The position numbers and the translations under genes are program-made. The notes under the pieces are model-generated. The model made no database searches, was not told where the DNA came from, and saw nothing but the letters and a program-made list of their open reading frames with translations. Positions 54,949 through 64,000 of a stretch of 64,000 nucleotides of DNA are shown here, piece after piece; the first letter of the stretch is position 1; every line of letters starts with the position of its first letter. The stretch is taken from assembly GCA_038496445.1 (NCBI GenBank), contig JALMLS010000556.1:186001-250000 (forward strand), given 5' to 3'. Origin of the DNA: Trichosphaerium sp. ATCC 40318 (Eukaryota; Discosea; Flabellinia; Trichosidae).

Positions 54949-56343
54949 TTATTTCAGTCTCTCCTTTCTTTTTCTGCCGTACTTTACATTGTTTGCACGT
55001 ATGATATTGAATGGATAAGGTGTAGGTATTTTAGATGCTTCGTCTAGTTGTTTCATATGTTCAGGCGATAGCTTAAACTCTAGAGCGCCAACATTGTCTT
55101 TGTATTGACCAAATGTGGTTGCACCAATGAGTGTTGATGTAACACCTGGTCGTTGCATACACCCTATATTTTAGATTAGGTATTTAAGTATTCAAGATTG
55201 ATGTATACATCTTATTGATATTTGTGCCATTGAGTGTTTTGTTTCAGTAGCTATACGCTTTAGAGTTGTTAAAACTGGAAGTGTTCTATTAAAGCATTAT
55301 TTAGTAGAATGGTAGGCATATTAACGTACTGAGGTTTTTTTGCAGTACTATAGTTTTGTTCTACAAATCGGTTCTTCTCTGCCCATGCAACTCTTCCTTC
55401 TGTGGGAGTTGATGAAACCTTATATCGTCCTGTGAGCCATCCTCCTTTCAGAGGTGACCAAGCCAAATATGCTAAATTGTTATCTCTACAAACGCTAAAT
55501 AAATCCCACTCTGCTTCTCTTGAAAGCAAGTTGTACTGAGACTGTAAACTAATAATGCCTAAGTATCATTTTTCTTAGTGCTCTTCATATTGTGTATGGA
55601 TCTTACCTTCAAGTTGATGAAACTCGGCATAGTCACAAGCCTAAAACGGGCTGTTATTATTCTGATTTTTTGGCAAAATGTGTTCACGTGCTTTTTGTAT
55701 TTGCCATGACGCCCAATTACCAAGCCCAATATAACGTACCTTACCACTACGTACAATATCATGGATTGTTGATAATATCTCTCTCATAGGTGTTGCACCA
55801 TCATACATATTAAGCTGTGCGCAAAGAGTCAAAAGATTTTTTTGTATAAGAACAAACCTGGAATAAGTCGATGTAGTCGGTGTTAAGAGTTTTGAGTGTT
55901 TCTTCAACTGATTTAATTAGTTTATTCCTACAATATCCACCCATAGTACCACCATCATTAACATCCAAATGTGCTAAAGAGTGTTACAAGTTCACCTTAC
56001 GAGAAAAAAAAGAAATTTTAGCTCAACCTTTTGCTGCAAGTACAACTCTGTCTCTTTGAATCTCGGACATAAAGCTACCAACTATGTACAATATCAAACT
56101 GACGTTTCTTTTACACTTGTCATCGCACTTATTTGTTCAGCACCACTAGTCTCGATGAAATTACCTCCTCTAGCAATAAAATCTTTGACAATCACAGAAA
56201 CGTCACAAGCTGGCACGTTGTTAATGCCAAATGACATGCAGCCTTAAATTTCGTTAGAAAGTTGATATTATTACTACAAACGGCATACCGAGACACAACT
56301 CTGACACTTTTAAACCTGAGTTACCCAAAAACCGGTAATTCAT
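54949..56343 (-). CDS. Aldo-keto reductase-family protein lacking most of the catalytic tetrad
   Basis: ATG 56343 gives MNYRFLGNSGLKVSELCLG, a classic AKR start (potassium-channel-beta/AKR6-like or YghZ-like group). Then come CMSFGINN, VIVKDFIARGGNFIETS, SFMSEIQRDRVVLAAK, KLIKSVEETLKTLNTDYIDL, then LNMYDGATPMREILSTIHDI, GKVRYIGLGNWASWQI, SQYNLLSREAEWDL, NNLAYLAWSPLKGGWLTGRY and a C-terminus with GVTSTLIGATTFGQYKDN, stop 54949. Compared with the family, the catalytic Asp is Glu (NFIET), the segment carrying the catalytic Tyr is missing, and the position of the catalytic His (normally LLQxH) reads FQLN. Only the Lys (VVLAAK) remains. The NADPH-binding C-terminal half looks normal. Probably a pseudoenzyme or cofactor-sensing protein, unless an exon was missed. 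Confidence 0.78.
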
Positions 56344-56588
56344 TTTATTTACGCTTGTTCTATCCATTTTAGTTATTTTCAAGTCTGTTTATGCAGTTTT
56401 AAGACTTCTCCGTTCTCTCGTTGCTAAACGTAGTTTACAAACAATAAAAGTACCCAATTACCTTTCACACGTTATAAGAGCACTATTTAAAATGTATCGA
56501 AGCAAATGCCGGCTTTTTGTACCCAAATACCGAAAAGTTTTGTCTGAATTTGTTCTTTCCTTGTTTAGCCAAATAATACAATTCTCGT
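56344..56588. promoter_or_regulatory. Divergent promoter region
   Basis: 245 bases between the aldo-keto reductase start (minus) and the oxidase start (plus). No recognisable core element by eye. Confidence 0.4.
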
Positions 56589-58107
56589 ATGCTAAAAGGG
56601 TTGCTCTTATCCCTACTATTACTATACTCATATAAGGTCACGTGCAGTTGTGTTACTGATCAACTGAACGCGAATGATGATTGGACAGGCGCAATTTCGT
56701 ACCCTGGTACTGTCATTTACAAAAACGCCGTTCAAATAGACAATGCGCTCGCGCAAAAGGCACCAGCATTAGTTATATCTCCAGAGGACTTTGATGCGGT
56801 ATCCGCAGTGCTAAGCGCTGTACAATATTGTAACACTACGTTCTCAACGCTAAGTGGAGGTCATTCCGCAGAAGGGTTAGTGAGAAAACACCGTTCTTCA
56901 AATGTTAACAAGCCGTAGATACAGTTTAAATGATGGTGGCGTAGTCCTACAACTTCGTACATACTTTAACGATATAGTGCTTTACGAAAACGGTACGATG
57001 CGCGTGGGCGCTGGTGTTCGTTGGAACGACATTTATCGTCGTCTTCAAAATACTTCTTGGGTAGCTCTTGGCGGTGGATGCCCTTTAGTTGGTGTGGCTG
57101 GGTTTCTGCTAGGTGGCGGATGGTCTTTTCTATCGCGCAGTTATGGACTTGGATCTGACAATGTGCTAGAGGTCACGTTTATGCTTGCAAATGGAACTGT
57201 AGTAAAAGCATCAGAAAATGAAAATGTTGAATTGTTTTGGGCGTCAAGAGGCGGAGGAGGCGGTAATTTTGGTATTGCTTTATCCTTTGTTTTACAGCTT
57301 CACAAGCCGTACAATGTACCAACCGCAGTCAGTAGTGGCTCAAACGATAATGAATATACCGACCAAATGCTAATGGGAGAAGTATGCTGGCAACCATTTT
57401 CTTCTGTTGTAAGACAAGCATGGAGTATATGGTTAGAAGGTATAGATACATTGCCGGATTGGATAGATATAGATCCAGTTTGGCTTCCTTTTGGTAAAAA
57501 CAAGGCGAGGCTATTCTGTGTGACTGTTATATGCAATAACAATCCATCCACGTGCTCTGAAAACAATGTGCTTAAATCACTCATTGACCTCAGTGATGAT
57601 CTCGAACTGAATACATTAAAACCTCAAAGGTTCAATGACTGGTCAGTTAAAAACACAAATGTAACGTCTGCTCAAAGAGGTTATTTATACTTGACTTCTG
57701 GTTTCCTCAAACCTGGAGCATTCAATCTTGATCTAGTAGACATGCTAATGAATTCGCTTGAATCTTTTCCTAATCCTAGAAATCTTGTGCTGTTTCACGT
57801 GGGAGGTGGAGCAATATCTAGAATCTCTTCAAACGCAACAGCATTTTATCATAGAGACAGCGTATTGCTTATCCAGATCAAGGCAATTTGGGATGATCCA
57901 CAAGATGAACAAGCTAACATTGATTGGGTCAACAAAATGCGTACACTACTGTTACCATATTTGAGCGGTTCTTATGTTAATTATATTGATCCTAACTTCC
58001 CTGATTGGCCACAGGCATACTATGGAGAAAACTTGGATCGCTTACAGCGCATACGTAGGTTGTATGATCCCACAAACTTCTTTGCGTTTGAGCAATCGAT
58101 ACCTTAA
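56589..58107 (+). CDS. Secreted berberine-bridge-type FAD-linked oxidase
   Basis: Two exons: 56589-56875 and 56919-58107. The 43-bp intron (GTTAGT...CCGTAG) restores GHSAEGYSLNDGG. ATG 56589 opens a signal peptide (MLKGLLLSLLLLYSYKVTCS). The FAD-binding domain (PCMH/BBE type) has PALVISPEDFDAVSAVLSAV, LSGGHSAEG with the His used for covalent FAD attachment, and GGGCPLVGVAGFLLGGGWSF with the Cys for a second bond. SRSYGLGSDNVLEVTFMLAN and ASRGGGGGNFGIALSFVLQL also match. The C-terminal berberine-bridge segment is YVNYIDPNFPDWPQAYYGEN, RLYDPTNFFAFEQSIP. About 490 residues, full length for the family, with several N-glycosylation sequons. Catalyses oxidation of an alcohol, sugar or alkaloid-like substrate with O2; the substrate is unknown. 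Secreted or vacuolar. Confidence 0.93.
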
Positions 58108-58169
58108 CTTCTGAGAATAGTCACTTCTGTACACAAAAACTTAATATAGTCGTAAATACAATATCGTTG

Positions 58170-58760
58170 ATGAACACTTTGTATCAATATGTTTTGAGTC
58201 TATGTTGTATCAATGACACTATGGCCTGTTTTAGAGGCGCAATCTGCGCTCTTGGTCTCAAGTACTGTCCAGGTATACATTGATTTAAGCTCGTCTACCT
58301 CCTTTATTAGGTATTACTGACGAAAGTGAATGCTTCAACCCTCGTACTCAAAGATGTTACAACAAGCAAATATAAAAAGTGTCGTTTGATTGCTTTGTTT
58401 TCTTAATGTAGCACAGGTTCATCTACGGAGTATTGAATAATATTCATCATTTTCTGTGCCTTATTACTTGTTTTCAGTACGTAAAGATATCACATGTGAC
58501 ATTATCTGACGCTTCCTTACGTTTGCGCAGGAACTATTGTAAACTGTGGTTGGAACCATCACTTAAAAACAAAGAAAGGTAAACCTGTATTAGTCTACAG
58601 CCTGGATCATTACGATTCAAAGACGCACCTTAACCTTGGTATCAAGCTCACTGATAAAGCAAGGAACACGACTTGTAAGCATTTTGTACAAATCTCGGAA
58701 GTTTGGAAGCACAAGACTGTTGTCACTCCAAATGCTAACTCAAGCCGGAATTGCCCGTAA
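58170..58760 (+). CDS. Small Cys-rich protein, gene structure uncertain
   Basis: ATG 58170 gives MNTLYQYVLSLCCINDTMAC, FRGAICALGLKYCPG. A GTATAC donor joins to ITDESECFNPRTQRCYNKQI and a stop. Further on, after a TTTGCGCAG acceptor near 58530, an open segment reads IVNCGWNHHLKTKKGKPVLV, YSLDHYDSKTHLNLGIKLTD and CKHFVQISEVWK, ending TAA 58758-58760. The two parts could be one secreted Cys-rich protein with an exon I could not place, or two fragments of a decayed gene. No family recognised. Confidence 0.35.
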
Positions 58761-61117
58761 TCGGCAAAAAGTATAATCTACCAAAGATCGCTTGCTCAAA
58801 AAAACAGTACAAAAACTTTATTTTTGGCATCGCCGTGCGTAGGTGATGCTACTATAGCATTATTTTCTTTTTGCAACAAAGAGCAAGGGATAACAATACG
58901 GACTATACAATTACGTCACAGTCGAGTAAACACTAAAGCTTTTGATCTCTCTGCAACTCAAGTATACGTAACTTGTTTGTCCAAGGTTAAACGCCACACA
59001 ATCCGTATTATGATAATACCACTAATGCAACGTGTACATAACTGCAGATAACAATGAACGAAACCAAGGTCGAAACCAAAAAAAACTACCGTTAAAGAAA
59101 AGTCGTGACTTTGCTTCTTGTGGAGGAAGACCTAAAGCTGCAACAACACAGGAGTATTAGCTTGAACTCTGTTTGGCTTTTATTGTAGAGGTATCCCATT
59201 CGTAGGTGATAAGGGTTTACTGTTACCTCGTGCAGCTCCGTTGTGGTTTTTAGTCTTTTCTCCATCGCCCGTACTCAATACTTTACCCGGCGTTCCAAAC
59301 AACATAAGGAACCTTAATTAAATTTCTTGTGCAACTTCTCATCTTTGTCAGTAGCACAGCGCTCATTACTTTACAGCACCTAGTGATCCTTCTTTTGAGG
59401 CTCTTGCTCAAAACCACTTGTTATTATGTCCTATTTTGTTTTGAGGCTACAACGCTCACGGTGCACGCATATACAGTGCTGGCGTTGCGTTGAGTGGTAT
59501 TGCAGAACTAGTTGTTTTTTTTGCGCCTAATAGTCACACACGCGTGCTGAGGGTTTCTACGGTGTTAATTGAGCACAAAAGCTCAAAGGCGTTTTGTTGC
59601 AAGTCGCAAGTTGCTTTACGCATGCAACTTTACGCATGCAACTGGTCACGTACCCGAAACCAACTGCAGTATTACTTCATTCGGGCATTAGCTTGTTTCA
59701 CTGTCAGGTGTTATGTTTACACGCGTACAATACTCAGTCCCTGGTACAAAAACCAGGATAATCGATCGCTTGAAGAAAGGCATTAGCACTGCAAGGTATT
59801 CGCTATTTTTTGGTTATAAAGGTTAAATAGTTGAAAAACCTTTTCGTTCGAACGTTTTGCAATTTTTTTCTGCTTGTTCGAAACGCTTAAGTTCGGTAAT
59901 GCTGCTTCTACCAAAATCGTAGGCCCAGGCATTGAGCACTGCAAGCACGCGTTCGTTGACAGAATCAACAACCACGTGAAAGTTGAAAAACTTGCGGAGA
60001 ATGATCAATTTTGTTTTGTGGTTGCTATCATCTAGCAACATGCTACATGTTAATAAAGCCCTTATTACGTTCTATACGCCTTTCTACAATATCAATAGCA
60101 CTGAGTTTAGAAGCATTTTCACAATGTGCTACTTCTACATACTTTTGTCTGCATTGCTTAAAACGCCTCATTCTAAGACAGACGTACATACCGTAGTTGC
60201 AATGAGTGCTTTCAAAGTGAGGAAGACATCACTAGGCGGAGTGTAATCGTGAGGTTTGCTACTTCAAGATTTACGAAAGTCTTCTTCCTAGTTCATTTGT
60301 GTTAACTACGAAACGTTAAGGGCGACACACTGACTATGATACAGTACTGTATACAACAACTTAAAAAGGAACGTATATTACAAGTGGGTAGGTAAAGGAA
60401 GTGATCATACTGGAATTTCAGTTGAACAAATTCGCAAGTGATGCGCTCAATAATCAGATGTCAATGTTAAACTGTAGCAATCACGTGTTTCACTATTCCG
60501 TTTTGATTTGACACAGTAAAATCATCTAGCATGTGGTGAGCCTTGTTTTTCTAGTGTATGTTTTGCGCTTGTGTGGCCACGACAAGTTTATATTGAGGTG
60601 TAAACAAGAGTATAGTAAGTTAAGCTAACTGATTGTTTATTGGTGAGAGAATATTGGCTTACATGGATCTACTTGCTTGTACTTTCAAGTTGAGCTAGTT
60701 TGGTCTCAATGTATTGTAGGCTGGTGACGATTTCTGTTAATGTGGCAATTTGTTGTTGTGATACGGGAGTAAAGAAAGAGAAAAGAAGTTAAGAGGACAA
60801 CAGGCTACCAAAGTCATATTGGTAGATCGCTTAGGTAGACCTCTCAAAGAAAATAGAGTACTCATGCAGTGTACGATGAGCTTGTTGTTGCTCAAGGTAC
60901 TAGAAATTACAAAAATTGTCTTATAACTCGCCTTTAGATAATCAAGCTGTTGCTCGTTGCATCATTAAAGTTGTACCAAAAGATTCCCAAACGAAAAAAA
61001 CACAAAATACAAATAAACCCGAAGACAGATGACCTCTCCGACTCTAATGACAAGTTTACTAGCAACCGGTAAGAAGTCACATCTTTTGCTTATTTAAACT
61101 TACGCTGTTGTACTAGA
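58761..61117. other. Gene-poor region
   Basis: 2.3 kb without a supportable gene. Frames at 58824-59051, 59490-59786 and 59983-60246 lack splice structure, signal peptides or family motifs. Contains one copy of a dispersed repeat (60149-60240) listed separately. Confidence 0.5.
60149..60240 (+). repeat. Dispersed diverged repeat, copy 1
   Basis: Similar to 63740-63840, sharing blocks such as GCATTGCT, CTCATTCT(A/G)AGAC(A/G)GAC(G/A)TACAT, GTTGCA and TGCTTTCAAA. Old duplication or remnants of one transposable-element family. Confidence 0.6.
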
Positions 61118-61491
61118 AAACTATGGGATGCCCATGTGGATTCAACTAATGACCAGCAATCAACTAGCAATGATGTATATCTCGACATACAATTACAGAA
61201 AGCAAAAGTAGCAGAAAACAATGCCGACCTGAAGCGAGACAATGCCAGCCTAACAGAAAGTGGCAACAACCTACAGCAAGACAATATCAAGTTGACAGAA
61301 TGTGTCAAGACTTGAAGGACGACAATGTCAAATTAACAGAAAGCAATGCCATCATTAAAGAAAGCATCAAAAACCTGAAGAAAGATATTGTCAACTTATC
61401 CAAAAGCAATGCCATCCTAAAGCAAGATAATATTACCGAAAGGAAAAGCCTACCTGGCCTACAAGAGAGACATGCCACTCTACTTGCGTAA
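61118..61491 (+). pseudogene. Heptad-repeat coiled-coil relic with a one-base frameshift
   Basis: The first frame (61118 to about 61310) and the second frame (61300-61491) together encode ten perfect heptads with Leu/Ile in the same position: NADLKRD, NASLTES, GNNLQQD, NIKLTEC, then NVKLTES, NAIIKES, IKNLKKD, IVNLSKS, NAILKQD. The heptad between them should read VKDLKDD, but one G is missing after GTCAAG near 61308, and the first frame stops at once. No complete gene surrounds it: the upstream start is missing and the end is short. A recently broken gene fragment, or a sequencing error within an unrecognised gene. Confidence 0.6.
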
Positions 61492-61784
61492 AGAAACAAG
61501 TAGGCTCCACTATCAGCAACACGTTGCCAATATTCATTCGCACAAATAAAGCATTTTACTTACTCATTGTTCTCTTCGTAGCGCATCATAACACAGACTT
61601 GGTTTCAATCAATATTTCATTGTCAATCTTTTCTGGATTTCTCACAAGTACTTAAGCGCGCCACCACTGATGGAAATAGAACAAGCACTGAGCTATGCTG
61701 TTTGTTTGGATTGAAGTCTTATACGCTAAGTATGTAAGTACCTTCACAGAGTGCTCCAGCGATACATGTGACTGTTTCTGGTAG
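61492..61784. other. Intergenic, nothing seen
   Basis: Spacer between the coiled-coil relic and the TIR element, with AATAAA near 61545. Confidence 0.4.
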
Positions 61785-62162
61785 TTTCATCTAACGCCCT
61801 TCCGTTATGAATGAATAATTTGAATATTCAAATACAGCCTACATTCACAAATATTCACGACTAAAAAAATTCATTCATTATTCATGCACACAGTAAAAGG
61901 CCGAAAATTGTGCAATTTGATGGCTGATTATGACTGGATTTGTGGGTTTTGGCGTTCTGTTGACTATTCCGATTCGGTTTTCAAATGCAACTTGTTGAAT
62001 CTATCCATTTGGAACATCGCGAGGTGCTACAAACCAAAAGCTCCTCAACATCCTGACTCACCAAACGCCCATGAATATTCATGAATGAATATTAAAATAT
62101 GGCGTACAGTACAATGAATATGAATATTGCTTGTATTCATAATGGAAGGGCGTTAGTTTCAT
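61785..62162. mobile_element. Non-autonomous TIR element (MITE-like), 366 bp, with target-site duplication
   Basis: The left terminus at 61791 begins CTAACGCCCTTCCGTTATGA. The right terminus ending at 62156 is its reverse complement with one mismatch over about 22 bases (CATAATGGAAGGGCGTTAG). Both sides are flanked by TTTCAT (61785-61790 and 62157-62162), the apparent 6-bp target duplication. If the terminal TAG is counted as flank, the match becomes TAGTTTCAT, 9 bp. The interior is AT-rich with many ATTCAT/ATGAAT motifs near both ends and no transposase. Mobilisation must have come from an enzyme encoded elsewhere. Confidence 0.88.
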
Positions 62163-62468
62163 CATACGTTAATGTGTTTAGTTGAGATAATTGAACTTGT
62201 GCGTTAGACAAGTGAACATTAGTAATTTGAGTACTATCAGCATACATTGATATCCACCTTTGTCCAACTTCTAAGCTCAATGCAGTTGACATATGAAACA
62301 AGGCCAATTGCAAATCTATATTTTATCTGAGAAACGTGTTTTAAGATGTGTACATTACAGAATCACGCTATTCCTCTGATGTACAAGTAGTAGAAACGAT
62401 ACCAGTTATCAATTAAATTAACTGATATTACTTACAGGTGACAGTACTGTTGATTACGAGTCTTTGAG

Positions 62469-62708
62469 TCATCCTATGGTTGTAGTACCACAGGGTAAAG
62501 TAAACATCCTGTAAGGTAAGAAGCAGGTATCAACGTGAAATGCTCTACAAAACTTGCTTGCAGTTTCCATAGAAGCAATACTGAGTTCGGCTGCATTGCA
62601 CTGTACGCATATCTGATTTGTACAGCCACAGAGCCTATCTAGGCCGCATTTTTCGCGACATTTACCAACACAAGCACTGTAAAAATACGACCATTTATAA
62701 ATACGCAT
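62469..62708 (-). CDS. Cys-rich exon of an unknown small protein
   Basis: A TTTTTACAG acceptor at about 62675 precedes CVGKCREKCGLDRLCGCTNQ and ICVQCNAAELSIASME, then KFCRAFHVDTCFLPYR, and the frame stops at 62469. Ten Cys in about 60 residues suggest a disulfide-rich extracellular module. No upstream signal-peptide exon could be identified with certainty. An alternative is a frame read from ATG 62708. Confidence 0.35.
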   Translation of the reverse strand: MRIYKWSYFYSACVGKCREKCGLDRLCGCTNQICVQCNAAELSIASMETASKFCRAFHVDTCFLPYRMFTLPCGTTTIG

Positions 62709-64000
62709 ACTAAACCACTACGCCAAAAGCGTAAATAACAGTCACTAACGGATTGAGGTGGTAACCTTACGCGACTATATAACCGTCACACGGGCAGAAA
62801 AAAAGTGTAGTTCGAAAAGGTTTTTCAAATATTTCACCAAATAGTAGCGAATACCTCACTCAACTTTGTTGCTTGATAGTGGCGTTTTGCGGGCTATTTT
62901 TTACCCCGCCCAGCGAACACAAAGGGTGTTATCATAATGTCGTTATTGAAACCAGACAGAATTGTCATTATTACGAGAACCGGACGCCAAAATACAAGAA
63001 CGTTGTGCTGTGTATCTTTTCATCAACGGTGGAGATTTTATTCTTTATTTTGTTTCTATGCTGGTTTCATCTACGATTTTTAGATGTCACGTACAGCTAT
63101 CGTACATTGAGCAACTCGCAGTGGAGGTGGCAACAAGTTTGTAACAAGACTAACGCATTAACTGCAGCAAGGGCTCACAACGTAATGAATTGAAGTATTT
63201 AAAGCACTTGAATGTCCTTTAGTGTTTTTTTCTCGACCAAAACAGTTTTAAAAAGTGATCAAACAATCTGCTTACGCATGAAAAGCGTTCGAACAAGTCT
63301 CTCTTTTCAAAATTACTGCAAACACGTGAAGCACGGCAAATAATAACCTGAGCACAGCAAATATGCATTATGAAGTATTACCTAGGCACCTAAACACACG
63401 AATTCAAGTCTTGGAGACAAACGCGTGTTATAAGTTTTGGTTCTTTTCCTCTAATAACCGGCTAGCAACGGGTACACACGCTAGCGTAGTGCAGTGCAAC
63501 CTCAAAAAAGAAACAACTCACAAAAATAAGTGGTTTTTAGCGAGAGCCTTAAAAGAAGGATAACTTGGTGCTGTATGGTTTTTTTAGCACTTTTTCATTT
63601 TTATGTAGCATGCTTTTATTTCGCTTATTGAACATAGATTCATCAGCTCTACACTCTTGAAAAGGTGGCCATCTACACTAGTGTTCATGGTATTAGCAAC
63701 CAGCTGGGAATTTGGTGCATGTACTTTACCTTTACTTTGTCTACATTGCTACGGCTCATTCTGAGACGGACATACATGGGTGCCTGCCAAGGGCTTACAT
63801 CAGAGTTGCACTGACTGCTTTCAAAATGGAAAAGACGTAGGGATGTTACTACATGATATAAGACACAAAATACCCTTGCACATAAGATGAATGCTTTTTA
63901 CACCAGAATTCCACCACCTTTGCAAAAGTGTAGAGCAATGAATCTATGTAAGATACCAAGTGAAAAGCCTTACCTCCTGTGGATGCCAATAGTAAGTACC
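62709..64000. other. Gene-poor end of window
   Basis: Frames at 62873-63193 (106 codons with one hydrophobic segment, ILFFILFLCWFHLRF) and 63363-63563 have no supporting signals. The second copy of the dispersed repeat lies at 63740-63840. Confidence 0.4.
63740..63840 (+). repeat. Dispersed diverged repeat, copy 2
   Basis: Counterpart of 60149-60240; direct orientation, with small indels and scattered substitutions. Confidence 0.6.

Noticed and set aside
59490-59786. 98-codon reading frame as a gene
   Set aside because: No splice context, no motif, composition like random translation; surrounded by gene-poor DNA.
62873-63193. 106-codon frame with one hydrophobic segment as a membrane protein gene
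   Set aside because: Unsupported by splice sites or homology; hydrophobic runs are common by chance in T-rich DNA.

Overview
The window is nuclear DNA of a eukaryotic microbe. Almost every gene is split by short GT-AG introns, mostly about 40-120 nt and usually with T-rich 3' ends. The standard stop codons are used, the DNA is AT-rich, and the families present are eukaryotic: methylsterol oxidase, a cyclin-dependent kinase, F-box proteins, a class C GPCR, an RGS protein, a WD40 protein and a mitochondrial carrier. No rRNA, tRNA, CRISPR or bacterial operon structure was seen. The mixture (ALDH22/MSC7-type ALDH, class C receptor plus tandem-RGS protein, many F-box genes) fits a free-living protist or early-diverging opisthokont or amoeboid lineage. 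I cannot name the species.

Layout. 0-9 kb: a partial minus-strand gene, C-4 methylsterol oxidase and a membrane-anchored aldehyde dehydrogenase sharing a 99-bp divergent promoter, a C2-like protein, an orphan protein and a divergent mitochondrial carrier. 9-11.4 kb: a repeat-module protein ending in a Vsr/DUF559-like nuclease domain. 11.7-36 kb: F-box territory. It holds three F-box/LRR genes (one frameshifted), a short F-box gene, an F-box fragment and two genes combining F-box and SPRY in opposite orders. Interspersed are an SDR with F in place of the catalytic Y, a class C (GABA-B-like) receptor and a large secreted Cys-rich glycoprotein. 31.5-38.1 kb and 49.7-51.6 kb: a lineage-specific secreted-protein family in copies A, B (pseudogene), a 3' fragment, C, and an inverted copy D. 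38.5-49.3 kb: two small proteins, a PSTTIRE CDK, a mitochondrial-type small protein, a protein with four RGS-like modules and a WD40 protein. 52-58.8 kb: a basic protein, a Gly/Gln-rich protein, a degenerate aldo-keto reductase, a secreted berberine-bridge-type oxidase and a small Cys-rich gene. 59-64 kb is gene-poor, with a frameshifted heptad-repeat relic, a 366-bp TIR element with target-site duplication and diverged dispersed repeats.

Functional themes. At least six F-box loci supply SCF substrate-receptor candidates. A receptor (14.7-18.1 kb) and an RGS protein (43.2-46.7 kb) suggest G-protein signalling. Several signal-peptide proteins suggest an active secretome. The strongest candidates for something undescribed are the repeat-nuclease gene, the secreted four-Cys-or-more family with its duplication history, and the inverted 104-bp perfect copy of a SPRY exon.

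Exon boundaries were read by eye. Gene spans are given from the first to the last supported codon and include introns.
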